From NCBI RefSeq assembly GCF_003065425.1, contig NZ_CP026949.1, positions 434,001 to 498,000 of the forward strand: a stretch of DNA of 64,000 bases, in the 5' to 3' direction. The stretch's first letter is position 1. Every line of letters starts with the position of its first letter. The stretch is from Mycetocola zhujimingii (lineage in GTDB: Bacteria > Actinomycetota > Actinomycetes > Actinomycetales > Microbacteriaceae). Below the pieces are notes generated by a model that worked only from the letters and a program-made list of their open reading frames with translations, did not search any database and was not told the DNA's origin. Both the position numbers and the translations under genes were made by a program. Shown piece after piece: positions 8,133 through 16,591 of the stretch.

Positions 8133-8160
8133 TTGCGGAGAGCATTTCGCCCTGTACACT
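8133..8160 (+). promoter_or_regulatory. Candidate promoter for tRNA-Trp/secE/nusG
   Basis: TTGCGG (8133-8138) and TACACT (8155-8160) are separated by 16 bp and lie 131 bp upstream of the tRNA gene. They fit a housekeeping -35/-10 pair. Confidence 0.45.
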
Positions 8161-8291
8161 TGGGGAGGTAGTTGAAATCTGCCAAGCTTTTTTGCGCCTA
8201 TTTTCCTCTTTTTCCGGTGAACGCCGGGAGAGAGGATTGCGGTTCAGGATCGTGAATCAGGTTTTTGCTTCCCGACCGGGTATCCGGTCAT

Positions 8292-8364
8292 AGGGCGGTG
8301 GCTCAATTGGTAGAGCAGCGGTCTCCAAAACCGCAGGTTGCAGGTTCAAGTCCTGTCCGCCCTG
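8292..8364 (+). tRNA. tRNA-Trp (CCA)
   Basis: A 73-nt cloverleaf: acceptor stem AGGGCGG (8292-8298) pairs with CCGCCCT (8357-8363), discriminator G. The anticodon stem is 8318-8322/8330-8334 and the loop CTCCAAA carries anticodon CCA at 8325-8327. The T-arm GGTTCAAGTCC is standard. CCA is not encoded. The gene sits immediately upstream of secE, a conserved order in actinobacteria. Confidence 0.97.
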
Positions 8365-8406
8365 CGCGTCGGTGTTAACACCCCGGCACATGAAAGGTGT
8401 AACCAG

Positions 8407-8682
8407 GTGGCCCGAAAAGTTATCGACGAACCGAGCGAGGAAATCGTCGCAGCAGCGAAGAAGGACCGTGCCGCAAAGCGTGGACCCTTCGCCGGGATCA
8501 TCCTGTTTCTGAAGCAGGTGGTTGCTGAGCTCAAGAAGGTCGTCACACCGACCCGCAAGGAGCTGCTCAGCTACACCGGTGTTGTGCTCGTGTTCGTCGT
8601 GATCATGATGGCGCTTGTCTGGGGCCTGGATCAGGTGTTCAGCTGGGTTGTGATCTTCACGTTCGGTACTCCGGCGGCCTAG
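8407..8682 (+). CDS. secE: Preprotein translocase subunit SecE
   Basis: A 91-residue protein of the SecYEG channel in the cytoplasmic membrane. It has a charged N-terminus, the conserved amphipathic segment FLKQVVAELKKVVTPTRKEL and a single C-terminal membrane helix (about 60-85), the short one-helix form usual outside the gamma-proteobacteria. GTG at 8407 is chosen: it has AAAGGTG in front and excludes the tRNA-overlapping upstream codons. It lies between tRNA-Trp and nusG as in other actinobacteria. Confidence 0.95.
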   Translation: MARKVIDEPSEEIVAAAKKDRAAKRGPFAGIILFLKQVVAELKKVVTPTRKELLSYTGVVLVFVVIMMALVWGLDQVFSWVVIFTFGTPAA

Positions 8683-8766
8683 CCGCTGGCATCCGTTCAT
8701 CCGAACCTCACACAGCGCAACGTGGCCGTACACCGGCCAAACGAGAGCCAAAGGAAAGAGATTTAA

Positions 8767-9807
8767 GTGTCGGAGAGAAATCTAGACGACGTCGACTGGT
8801 CGACTGCCGCTGAGCAGTCCAGTGAGGACGACGAAGCCCAGGAGGGCAACGTGCTCGCGGCCGAAGAGAACGCTGTCACCCCCGCCGAGCACGAAGCGCT
8901 GCACATCGAAGACACGGCGGATGTCATCGTCGACGTCGAGGAGGAGGTCGAGGCTCTCGCCGAGGCCGTCGATCCCGAAGCCGATGCGATCGTCGATGAC
9001 GCTCTCGAGATCGACGAGGCTGCAGAGGCTGAAGCCGCTGCTCTCGCTCTCGCAGATTCCATCGACGTCGAGCGCGAAGAAGAAGCAGAATTCGAGCCAG
9101 AGGTCGCACCGTACGACGGCGAAGAGCCGGATGCCGGCGTTGCCGATGTCGAGGCTGACGCCGCAGGCGACGAGGCCGACGCAGAAGACGCCGACCCGTA
9201 CGACGCATTCCGCAAGGAACTGCGGAGCCTGCCTGGCAAGTGGTTCGTCATTCACTCCTACGCCGGATTCGAGCGCAAGGTCAAGGCGAACATCGAGCAG
9301 CGCAAGGGTTCGCTCGACGTCGCCGACTACATCTACCAGGTCGAAGTGCCGATGGAAGACGTTGTCGAGATCAAGAACGGCCAGCGCAAGATGGTCACCC
9401 GCGTGCGCATCCCCGGATACGTGCTCGTCCGCATGGACCTCAACGAGGACTCCTGGTCTGTGGTTCGCCACACGCCCGGCGTCACCGGATTCGTGGGCAA
9501 CGCCCACAACCCGACGCCGTTGCGCTTCGAAGAGGCCTTCAACATGTTGAAGAGCCTCGTCGAGGTCAAGGAAGCCGCGCAGTCGAAGGCCACCGGAGCG
9601 AAGGGCGGCCAGACGGCTCGCTCGATCCCCGCCGAGGTCGACTTTGAAATCGGCGAGACCATCACGATCAAGGAAGGTTCGTTCGCGGGCCTTCCTGGTT
9701 CGATCAGCGAGATCAAGCCGGAGAGCGGCAAGCTCATCGTGCTCGTGTCGCTGTTCGAACGCGAGACCCCGGTCGAGCTCAGCTTCGACCAGGTCACCAA
9801 GCTTTAG
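8767..9807 (+). CDS. nusG: Transcription termination/antitermination factor NusG
   Basis: A 346-residue protein with a GTG start and RBS AAAGGAA. The NGN domain begins near residue 157 (GKWFVIHSYAGFERKVKANI), and the KOW domain is at the C-terminus (FEIGETITIKEGSFAGLPGSI). NusG binds RNA polymerase and couples it to ribosomes or Rho. The first ~150 residues are an Asp/Glu/Ala-rich acidic extension absent from the ~180-residue E. coli protein; such extensions are known in actinobacteria, but this one is long. It is co-directional with secE (84 bp away) and rplK. Confidence 0.96.
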   Translation: MSERNLDDVDWSTAAEQSSEDDEAQEGNVLAAEENAVTPAEHEALHIEDTADVIVDVEEEVEALAEAVDPEADAIVDDALEIDEAAEAEAAALALADSIDVEREEEAEFEPEVAPYDGEEPDAGVADVEADAAGDEADAEDADPYDAFRKELRSLPGKWFVIHSYAGFERKVKANIEQRKGSLDVADYIYQVEVPMEDVVEIKNGQRKMVTRVRIPGYVLVRMDLNEDSWSVVRHTPGVTGFVGNAHNPTPLRFEEAFNMLKSLVEVKEAAQSKATGAKGGQTARSIPAEVDFEIGETITIKEGSFAGLPGSISEIKPESGKLIVLVSLFERETPVELSFDQVTKL

Positions 9808-9897
9808 AAGTTTTCTCAACCACCGCGGCCCAACCGGGCCAGCGGGAGAGCACCCGTCACACGGACAGGGCTCGAAACCCAATAAGAAGGAAGAAAC

Positions 9898-10329
9898 ATG
9901 GCTCCGAAGAAGAAGGTCACTGGTCTGATTAAGCTTCAGATCAAGGCTGGCGCCGCCAACCCCGCCCCGCCAATCGGCCCGGCACTGGGTCAGCACGGCG
10001 TGAACATCATGGAATTCTGCAAGGCATACAACGCCCAGACAGAGTCCCAGCGCGGAAACGTCATCCCGGTCGAGATCACCGTGTACGAGGACCGCTCGTT
10101 CACGTTCATCCTGAAGACCCCGCCCGCCGCAGAACTCATCAAGAAGGCTGCCGGCGTTGCAAAGGGTTCAGGAACCCCGCACACCGTCAAGGTTGCGAAG
10201 CTCACCAAGGAGCAGGTCCGCTCGATCGCCGAGCAGAAGATGGCCGACCTCAACGCAAACGACATTGACGCTGCGTCGAAGATCATCGCCGGAACCGCTC
10301 GCTCCATGGGAATCACCGTCGAAGCGTAG
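9898..10329 (+). CDS. rplK: 50S ribosomal protein L11
   Basis: A 143-residue L11, component of the GTPase-associated centre of the large subunit. The N-terminal motif [20 protein letters not shown] (a methylation and thiostrepton-region signature) and the RNA-binding C-terminal domain with GSGTPH and GTARSMGI are complete. The RBS AAGAAGGAAG precedes the ATG. It follows nusG by 90 bp and precedes rplA. Confidence 0.97.
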   Translation: MAPKKKVTGLIKLQIKAGAANPAPPIGPALGQHGVNIMEFCKAYNAQTESQRGNVIPVEITVYEDRSFTFILKTPPAAELIKKAAGVAKGSGTPHTVKVAKLTKEQVRSIAEQKMADLNANDIDAASKIIAGTARSMGITVEA

Positions 10330-10477
10330 TAACACCCCCGGGCATCCGAGTCGCCATCACAGGCGCCGGTTCCCACCCGAGTCCGCCGGACACCGTCCGG
10401 CGCCGACTCATGACACAACATTCGTGGCAGCGCCGGCCAGGCGCAAATGACCACATTCTCGAATTGGAGAAATTCAC

Positions 10478-11167
10478 ATGGCACAGAAGTCAAAGGCCTA
10501 CCGGGCCGCCGCCGAGAAAATCGGCACTGACAAGGTCTACACCGCAGCCGAGGCAGTTAACCTTGCCAAGGAAACCGGTTCGGCCAAGTTCGACTCCACG
10601 GTTGAGGTTGCCCTCAAGCTCGGTGTCGACCCCCGCAAGGCAGACCAGATGGTCCGCGGTACCGTGATTCTTCCTCACGGAACCGGTAAGACCGCCCGCG
10701 TCATCGTCTTCGCAACGGGCCCTGCAGCAGAAGCAGCAATCGCTGCCGGTGCTGACGAGGTCGGTGGCGACGAGCTCATCGAAAAGGTGGCCGCTGGTTA
10801 CACCAACTTCGACTCCGCGGTTTCGACCCCGGAGCTCATGGGTAAGGTCGGTCGTCTCGGAAAGGTCCTCGGACCCCGCGGCCTCATGCCGAACCCGAAG
10901 ACCGGAACCGTCACCCCCGATGTGGCCAAGGCCGTCAACGACATCAAGGGCGGAAAGATCGAATTCCGCGTTGACAAGCACTCCAACGTCCACTTCGTCG
11001 TTGGCAAGGCATCGTTCTCGCCGGAGCAGCTGTTCGAGAACATCTCGACCGCTCTCGAAGAGGTCAACCGCCTCAAGCCGTCCTCCTCGAAGGGCCGTTA
11101 CATCCTCAAGGGAACCGTCTCGACCACCTTCGGTCCTGGCATCCCGATGGACATCAACTCCATCTAG
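10478..11167 (+). CDS. rplA: 50S ribosomal protein L1
   Basis: A 229-residue L1, the stalk protein that helps release deacylated tRNA from the E site. The signature [19 protein letters not shown] is intact and the length is normal. It is separated from rplK by 148 bp in which I see no recognisable element, and is followed by an intrinsic terminator at 11183-11214. In E. coli L1 autoregulates this operon; I do not see a clear L1-binding mimic here. Confidence 0.97.
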   Translation: MAQKSKAYRAAAEKIGTDKVYTAAEAVNLAKETGSAKFDSTVEVALKLGVDPRKADQMVRGTVILPHGTGKTARVIVFATGPAAEAAIAAGADEVGGDELIEKVAAGYTNFDSAVSTPELMGKVGRLGKVLGPRGLMPNPKTGTVTPDVAKAVNDIKGGKIEFRVDKHSNVHFVVGKASFSPEQLFENISTALEEVNRLKPSSSKGRYILKGTVSTTFGPGIPMDINSI

Positions 11168-11182
11168 TTCCTCGGAACACAC

Positions 11183-11214
11183 AAAAAGGACCTCGCTTCG
11201 GCGGGGTCCTTTTT
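11183..11214 (+). terminator. Intrinsic terminator after rplA
   Basis: A stem-loop of the form AAAAAGGACC...GGGTCCTTTTT with a UUCG-type loop, ending in a T-run. It closes the secE-nusG-rplK-rplA unit. Confidence 0.92.
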
Positions 11215-11253
11215 GCGTGCCAGGCGGCATCCGGTGCTCCATAAACTAGCGGG

Positions 11254-11796
11254 ATGACCCTGACTGTTCGACGTGCCCAACCGACGGATGCCGCGGGGCT
11301 GGGGGAGCTCGCTGCCGCCACTTTTCCGCTCGCCTGCCCACCCGGCAGCGCGCCGGAAGCGATCGCCGAGTACATCGCCGGCAACCTGACGGCGCAGAGC
11401 TTTGATCGGTACCTCGACGACAGCAACCGGGTCATCCTGCTCGCCGAGGATGCCGGCGAGCTGATCGGGTACATGATGCTCATCGGCGGAGAGCCGACGG
11501 ACGCTGACGTCGCTGCTGCGGTGATGATCAGGCCGACCATCGAACTCAGCAAGGCTTACGCACTGCCGGGGGCGCACGGCAGGGGTGTGGCGGTGGCGCT
11601 GATGGCTGCGACTCTCGACGCGGCGAGAGAACGGGGAGCAGCGGGCATCTGGCTCGGGGTCAACCAGCTCAACGCGAGGGCGCTCCGGTTCTACGAGAAG
11701 AGTGGGTTCGCCATCGTTGGTGAGAAGAAGTTCTCCCTCGGCCCCGAGGTGCACAACGACTTCGTCATGGAGCGGACGCTCGCGGGGCAGTCGTGA
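11254..11796 (+). CDS. GNAT-family N-acetyltransferase
   Basis: A 180-residue GNAT enzyme using acetyl-CoA. The pyrophosphate-binding stretch HGRGVAVALMAATLDAARERG (motif A) and the C-terminal NARALRFYEKSGFAIVGEKKF are typical of the RimI-like group. TAAACT at 11242-11247 lies exactly 6 nt before the ATG, so the mRNA is probably leaderless. Its last 32 bp overlap the convergent MFS gene. The substrate is unknown. Confidence 0.85.
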   Translation: MTLTVRRAQPTDAAGLGELAAATFPLACPPGSAPEAIAEYIAGNLTAQSFDRYLDDSNRVILLAEDAGELIGYMMLIGGEPTDADVAAAVMIRPTIELSKAYALPGAHGRGVAVALMAATLDAARERGAAGIWLGVNQLNARALRFYEKSGFAIVGEKKFSLGPEVHNDFVMERTLAGQS

Positions 11797-13099
11797 GGTG
11801 GTGACGGGCGAGCAGGTTGATCCCCAGCGCTGACAGCAGGAAGACGGCGCCAAGAACCATCCAGCCCATCGTGCCGTGGGTGAGCACTGTCGCGCTGATG
11901 ACGAGCGGCGCGGCCATAGCGCCGAGCGAGTAACCCATGGCGAAGACCCCCTGGTAGGCACCGGCGCGCGACTGGTCGGCGAGTTCGAAGCTCAACCCCC
12001 AGTTGCTGGCGCTGGAGAGGATCTCGGCGAACGAGTGCACGACCATGGCGAGCACGAGGAGGGCGATGGCGACGCCGATGGCGACGTCAGCTGACCCTGC
12101 GTAGAGCCCGCAGGCGACCACCATGAGGATGCCGGCGAGCACCGAGATCTTCCCGGCGTGCGCGACATCGTGGGTGCCGCGGGAGAGCCGCACCTGGAAC
12201 GCGATCACGAGGATCGTATTGAGGATGAGCAGGACCGAGTACACGGCGCTTGGCGCCCGGGTGTCGTGAACGATCCACAGCGGCAGGCCAACCTCGGCCA
12301 CACCGAACTGCATGCCGAAAACGCCGGAGAGCACGGTGAGCGCGAGATAGGTCGGATTTCGGAACGGTGAGCGTCCCCGCTCCGGCCGGGGCACGTCACT
12401 CGTCGGGTCGTGCTGCGGGGCGTCGACGGATTTCGGCAGGCGAGCGAGCACGAACGCGCTCGCTCCCGTCAGGACCGCAGCGATTACCATCACGCTTCGG
12501 TAGGCCGTCGGGGTGGCGAGCAGCAGTGCGATTCCGCCGGCGGCACTGCCGAGTGAGATGCCGATGTTCGTGACGGTGCGGAGCACGGCACGGGCGCCCA
12601 CCCTGCCCTGACCGGTGAAGGCGCGAGCGATGATCGCGCCACGAGTGGAGTGCGCGGCACTCGCGGTTGCCGTGACGACACACGCGACGGCGAGTGCCAC
12701 GGGGAACGATGTCGCCAGTGGATAGCACGCGAGCGCGACCGCTTCGATGAGCGTCAGCCAGACGGCGAGGCGCCTGGCGCTGAACCGGTCAGCGAGGTGG
12801 CCGCCGAGATACGACGTTCCCACTCCGATGGCGCTCGAGATCGTGAGGAGCAGGGCGACCTCCATCGCGGGCAGCTCCACGATGAGTGTGAAGTACAGCA
12901 CGGTGAGTGTGAGAAACACGCCACGGCCGAGAGTCGAAACGAGGGTGGCGAGGACAAGCCGACGCAGAACGGGATCCTGCGTGATCGAAGCGAACCATCT
13001 GCCATCACGACGACGGATGCCGCCTGTAGGGATCGGTGTGGTGTCGGGGAGGGAGGGGGCGTTACTCGGTGGTGCTGCGCTCACGTTCCTTTGTCCCAC
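11765..13099 (-). CDS. MFS transporter (probable efflux)
   Basis: A 444-residue protein with about 12 hydrophobic segments, a proline-rich cytoplasmic N-terminus and a central loop (about 205-225). It resembles drug-efflux type MFS proteins. It starts with GTG at 13099; a second GTG five codons later is possible. It is divergent from a DUF5937/ArsR-like regulator, with a 7-bp-arm inverted repeat at 13123-13141 between them. This is the usual layout of a repressor controlling an exporter. The substrate is unknown. The 3' end overlaps the acetyltransferase gene. Confidence 0.8.
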   Translation of the reverse strand: MGQRNVSAAPPSNAPSLPDTTPIPTGGIRRRDGRWFASITQDPVLRRLVLATLVSTLGRGVFLTLTVLYFTLIVELPAMEVALLLTISSAIGVGTSYLGGHLADRFSARRLAVWLTLIEAVALACYPLATSFPVALAVACVVTATASAAHSTRGAIIARAFTGQGRVGARAVLRTVTNIGISLGSAAGGIALLLATPTAYRSVMVIAAVLTGASAFVLARLPKSVDAPQHDPTSDVPRPERGRSPFRNPTYLALTVLSGVFGMQFGVAEVGLPLWIVHDTRAPSAVYSVLLILNTILVIAFQVRLSRGTHDVAHAGKISVLAGILMVVACGLYAGSADVAIGVAIALLVLAMVVHSFAEILSSASNWGLSFELADQSRAGAYQGVFAMGYSLGAMAAPLVISATVLTHGTMGWMVLGAVFLLSALGINLLARHHLTTAPRASAP

Positions 13100-13122
13100 G
13101 CGCGGAACGGCGTCCGTTAGTG

Positions 13123-13141
13123 ATGTAGCGTATGGCTACAT
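13123..13141. promoter_or_regulatory. Inverted-repeat operator between the MFS and regulator genes
   Basis: ATGTAGC (13123-13129), 5-nt spacer, GCTACAT (13135-13141): perfect 7-bp arms. It covers a -10-like TAGCGT (13127-13132) and the regulator's own start codon, and lies 24 bp upstream of the MFS start. It is the likely autoregulatory site. Confidence 0.7.
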
Positions 13142-14099
13142 GTTGCGGTATCAGCTCAGCGAGTCCGATCTCGGTGGCGTGCGGTTCGGAATCTCGCCGC
13201 TGTGCGAACTCGGTCTCTCGCTGCGGTCGATCCGGGATCCCGGGCGGTACCCACTGCAGCTGCCCTGGGTCCTTCGAACAGAAGACGCGAGGCGCTCCCT
13301 CGACACCGAGGTGCTCGCGGCGCTGGTCAACGACCGGTTGTGGACACCGGACTTCCTCAACCCGCGGCCGGACTCGCCCCTCACGCGGATCGAGAACGAA
13401 CTGGCCCGGCTCGAGGCCCTCCCCGCCGCCGACTTTTTGCGCGGTGTGCTCTCGGTTCACCCGGATCTTCCTGCGGTCTTTGCCGGCCCACCTGACCGCG
13501 CAATACGCCGGATGGTGAGCGCACTTCGTGAGTACTGGGATGCGTGCTTCCGGCCGCACTGGCCCCGGATGCGGGCGATCCTGGAGTCCGACATCGTCCA
13601 CAGGGGCCGTGTCGTGGCGCTCGACGGGCTCGCCGTCATGCTCAACGGTGTCTCCTCGGCGGTGACCTATGAGAACGGTGTGGTGTCGATAGCCCTTGCC
13701 GCACCCGAGAACCGGACCGAGCACACGGATGGCCTCGGTCTCACCCTCGTGCCAACGATGTTCACCCGGCGGGCGTCGGCGCCTGTCGAGGCCGGGCAGG
13801 CCCCGCTTGTCATGTACCCCGCGCGCGGCCAGGGAGCGATGTGGGAGCCGGAGACCCTGGCGCCGGAGGGCGCCCTCGTCAGCCTCATCGGGTCGCGGCG
13901 CACGGCGCTGCTCAGGGCACTGGGGTCGCCGGCGTCGTCGACTGAGCTCGGGATCAGGTTCGGGATCTCCACGTCGGCGGTCAACCAGCACCTGCGGGTA
14001 CTCGCAGACAACGGGCTCGTGACGTCAACGCGACACGGGCACAGTGTTCTCTACTTCCGCAGCGAACTCGGGCAGGCGCTCTCGGATCGAGCGAGCTGA
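13140..14099 (+). CDS. ArsR-like winged-helix regulator with N-terminal DUF5937-type domain
   Basis: A 319-residue protein. The C-terminal part (about 245-315) has an ArsR-type winged helix (LGIRFGISTSAVNQHLRVLADNGLVTSTRHGHSVLYF). The N-terminal ~230 residues match the look of DUF5937, often fused to such helices in actinobacteria. The ATG at 13140 is chosen because the conserved region starts there; upstream codons run into the MFS promoter. It probably represses the divergent MFS gene and itself. The ligand is unknown. Confidence 0.8.
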   Translation: MLRYQLSESDLGGVRFGISPLCELGLSLRSIRDPGRYPLQLPWVLRTEDARRSLDTEVLAALVNDRLWTPDFLNPRPDSPLTRIENELARLEALPAADFLRGVLSVHPDLPAVFAGPPDRAIRRMVSALREYWDACFRPHWPRMRAILESDIVHRGRVVALDGLAVMLNGVSSAVTYENGVVSIALAAPENRTEHTDGLGLTLVPTMFTRRASAPVEAGQAPLVMYPARGQGAMWEPETLAPEGALVSLIGSRRTALLRALGSPASSTELGIRFGISTSAVNQHLRVLADNGLVTSTRHGHSVLYFRSELGQALSDRAS

Positions 14100-14114
14100 C
14101 GTTCGGGCCGGTGG

Positions 14115-14136
14115 GACTTCTGCGCCGCCGGAAGTC
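14115..14136. terminator. Weak stem-loop between convergent genes
   Basis: GACTTC (14115-14120) and GAAGTC (14131-14136) can pair across a 10-nt loop between the regulator stop and the convergent oxidoreductase. It is weak and lacks a T-run. Confidence 0.3.
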
Positions 14137-14152
14137 TGCGCCCCCCCGGAAG

Positions 14153-15172
14153 TCAGTGAGCGGGAATCGTGAGCACAATCTTGCCGCGGGTGTGCCCGGA
14201 TTCGAGCGCCTCGTGCGCCCGCGCGGCGTTGCCGAGCTCGAAAACCTGGTCGACGAACACGCGGACATCGCCTGACTCGAGCAGGCGGGAGATGGTCGAG
14301 AGGCTGTCGCCGTCCGGTGCGACCTTGTACGTGGTCGCGCGCATTCCCGCGTCAGCGGCCTCGGCGAGAAAGGTCGGCCAGCTGCCGGTCGGCGCATTGA
14401 CGATGAGACCGCCATCGCGCAGCACAGCGAGAGAGCGCGAGCCCGTGTTGTCGCTGACATTGCCGACCAGGTCGATCACCACGTCAACGTTGCTGACGGC
14501 ATCCTCGAATCGGGTTGTCGCGTGGTCGATGACCTCGTCGGCGCCGAGCTCACGCAACCACTCCTGATTGCGGGTCGATCCCGTTGCGATGACGTGCGCC
14601 CCGAAGTACTTGGCGAACTGCAGCGCGAAGTGCCCGACGCCACCGCTGGCAGCGTGGATGAGGATGCGCTGGCCCTGGTGTGCCTTGGCGACCTCGACGA
14701 CCATTCCCCAGGCGGTCAGCGCGGCGAGCGGGACGCCGGCGGCTTCGACGTGCGAGAGCGCCGCTGGTTTCTTTGCGACGGACAGGCTCGACACGGCGAC
14801 ATATTGCGCGTAGCTGCCCGAGGTGCGCGGAACCATGGTCATGCCGTACACCTCGGTGCCAGGGGCGAAGGGGTGTGCCTCATACGGCGACTTCACGACG
14901 ACGCCGCTGAAGTCGTAGCCGAGCACGGCGGGAAAGCTCGGGATGCCGGCGGAGACGCCGCGTCCGGCCCGCGTCTTCGCGTCGATCGGGTTGATTCCCG
15001 CAGCAACGACCTGCACGATGAATTCGGAGTTGTACGGCGCCGGCACGGGAACGGTGGCCTCGTGCAGCGAACTCGCCTCGCCGGTGGTGTCGATGACCGC
15101 CGCGCGCATGGTCTCGGGAACGACGGGCGGGGCCGATGCTCCCGCCGGGGAAGCATCAGGTGATCCAGTCAT
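14153..15172 (-). CDS. Zinc-free alcohol dehydrogenase / NADPH:quinone reductase-like MDR oxidoreductase
   Basis: A medium-chain dehydrogenase/reductase of ~339 residues. The GroES-like N-terminal domain (AAGINPIDAKTRAGRG, LGYDFSGVV) and the NADP-binding loop HAASGGVGHFALQFAK are clear, while zinc-ligand cysteines are absent, as in quinone reductases. The start at 15172 is favoured over an ATG at 15211 or 15109 because CAGACT (15179-15184) sits 6 nt before it, suggesting a leaderless transcript. It stands alone and is convergent with the regulator. The physiological substrate cannot be deduced. Confidence 0.82.
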   Translation of the reverse strand: MTGSPDASPAGASAPPVVPETMRAAVIDTTGEASSLHEATVPVPAPYNSEFIVQVVAAGINPIDAKTRAGRGVSAGIPSFPAVLGYDFSGVVVKSPYEAHPFAPGTEVYGMTMVPRTSGSYAQYVAVSSLSVAKKPAALSHVEAAGVPLAALTAWGMVVEVAKAHQGQRILIHAASGGVGHFALQFAKYFGAHVIATGSTRNQEWLRELGADEVIDHATTRFEDAVSNVDVVIDLVGNVSDNTGSRSLAVLRDGGLIVNAPTGSWPTFLAEAADAGMRATTYKVAPDGDSLSTISRLLESGDVRVFVDQVFELGNAARAHEALESGHTRGKIVLTIPAH

Positions 15173-15368
15173 GCCCCGAGTCTGCCACGCAATCCCCACA
15201 CCCTCACGCATCGCTGCCCCCTGTCGTTGTTGCTCTGGTTACAGCTAACGCCCGCAATGAGTCAGTGGTGTTACGGCCGAGTTCCCTCCCAGCAAACAAT
15301 CCCGAGCCGCGACGGCGCGCGGGCCCTCGCCCTCCCCGGGGCGCTTTCGTCCCCCGAGCGCGACAGAT

Positions 15369-15408
15369 CCATGCCCGCGCTGCATAAACATCTGCAGCGG
15401 GGGCATGG
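15369..15408. terminator. Strong intergenic stem-loop
   Basis: Arms 15369-15384 and 15393-15408 are complementary over 16 bp with one mismatch, loop 8 nt. It lies in the 331-bp gap between the oxidoreductase start and the exonuclease stop and could terminate the latter. A second GC-rich hairpin lies near 15467-15485. I see nothing else in this gap. Confidence 0.55.
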
Positions 15409-15503
15409 AAGTGCAGCGGTCGGGAACAGGAGGCCAGACATCCGACCCGACTCGGGCAGCGCGGCTCAGCCCGCCTCGGCGGGGCTCGGATCGGGACCGG
15501 GGA

Positions 15504-16133
15504 TCAGGGAATGTCGTACGGGTCGTCGTGCACGAGGTACCGCGACACCCGCGTGGTTCTGCGGTGCAATTCGTCGATGAGGTTGTTGGCGAGCCCGACC
15601 AGCTGGTTGATCTGCTTCTCGTCGCGGTCGATCCAGCGGCACATCGGCTCCTCGCCGACGGGAACGAAATTCGCGTGCTGCTCCCAGACCACGAGAGTCC
15701 GTTCTGCCCCGAGTACGTACTGCTGCCACCAGATCTGGCGGAGGTAATTGCGGGGAACGCTCGACCACGGCTTGGTCGTTGTCTTGATCTCGGCCAGTAC
15801 GAGTGCGCCGGACGTCGACACGGCGAGGCCGTCAGGGGTCGCGAGGTGGCGCTTCTCGATCTCCGCGTGGAACAGCGCCGATGACGGCGAAATGCCGTGG
15901 GTCGCGGCGACCCAGCGAGCGATCTCGGGCTCACGCGCCCGACCGTGGTCGGTGTAGGCGTTACCGGAGAAGCCCGGGCCACCGCCGAGTTTTTCGGTGG
16001 CGACGGCGTCGATCGACTTCGCGCTCGAGAGTCGGGCAACATCCGTCGCGGTGATCCCGCGAGAGCGAGCCCGGAGCCAGGCCACCCGGTCCGATGAATC
16101 GGCAACGAGGCGGTCGAGATGGCTGGAAGTCAC
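15504..16133 (-). CDS. YqaJ-family exonuclease/recombinase-like nuclease
   Basis: A ~209-residue protein of the YqaJ / lambda-exonuclease superfamily. It has the N-terminal RSRGITATDVARL, the central GRAREPEIARWV and the catalytic block PDGLAVSTSGALVLAEIKTT, whose D and E-x-K pattern is the PD-(D/E)xK active site. Family members resect double-stranded DNA, usually in phages. No recombinase partner or other phage gene is nearby, so this is an orphan chromosomal copy. GTG at 16133 is chosen because CACAAT lies 6 nt upstream; a longer version would start at 16172. Confidence 0.8.
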   Translation of the reverse strand: MTSSHLDRLVADSSDRVAWLRARSRGITATDVARLSSAKSIDAVATEKLGGGPGFSGNAYTDHGRAREPEIARWVAATHGISPSSALFHAEIEKRHLATPDGLAVSTSGALVLAEIKTTTKPWSSVPRNYLRQIWWQQYVLGAERTLVVWEQHANFVPVGEEPMCRWIDRDEKQINQLVGLANNLIDELHRRTTRVSRYLVHDDPYDIP

Positions 16134-16263
16134 ACCTCTATTGTGCCTCGGCCGGGCGGATGCTCCCGCCACCGGCGTCCTGTCGGCGCGCCTCCGTGCG
16201 ATGGCTGGCCTCTGGCGGCGACGTCACCGCAAACCGCTGGGCGGCGTTGCCGGTCACGGGGCG

Positions 16264-16524
16264 TCAGAGCGCCTTGGCGGCCGCCCGGAGCACCTGGTTG
16301 AGCGTGGGAACACCCGTCGCGCGGAAGACTTCCTTGCCCGTCTCATCGAGGACGAGGACCGTCGGCGTCAGGCGGATGCCGTCATCCGCCGCCTGGGCAT
16401 TCTCGATTGCGACGTCACGCTCGACCACCCTGGCTTTGGGCACGAGGCGTTCGGCTTCGGCAAGCACCTCCCGGGCGCGGGCGCACGGGGTGCAGAATGA
16501 CGAGGTGTAGAGGACGAGTTGCAT
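16264..16524 (-). CDS. Thioredoxin/glutaredoxin-like protein
   Basis: An 86-residue thioredoxin-fold protein with an N-terminal redox motif Cys11-Thr-Pro-Cys14 in LYTSSFCTPCARA and the cis-Pro region LTPTVLVLDETGKEV. It is small, like mini-thioredoxins that receive electrons from thioredoxin reductase or reduce specific partners. It is divergent from the epimerase gene (67 bp apart) and separated from the exonuclease by 130 bp. The target is unknown. Confidence 0.85.
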   Translation of the reverse strand: MQLVLYTSSFCTPCARAREVLAEAERLVPKARVVERDVAIENAQAADDGIRLTPTVLVLDETGKEVFRATGVPTLNQVLRAAAKAL

Positions 16525-16591
16525 GCTTACACTCAACCACGCCCGAGCGCCACCCATACCCCCGATGACCCAACTGCAACAGAATGAGCCC

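Noticed and set aside
15504-16524. Prophage remnant around the YqaJ gene
   Set aside because: No integrase, structural or lysis genes, no att-like repeats, and neighbours are ordinary metabolic genes.
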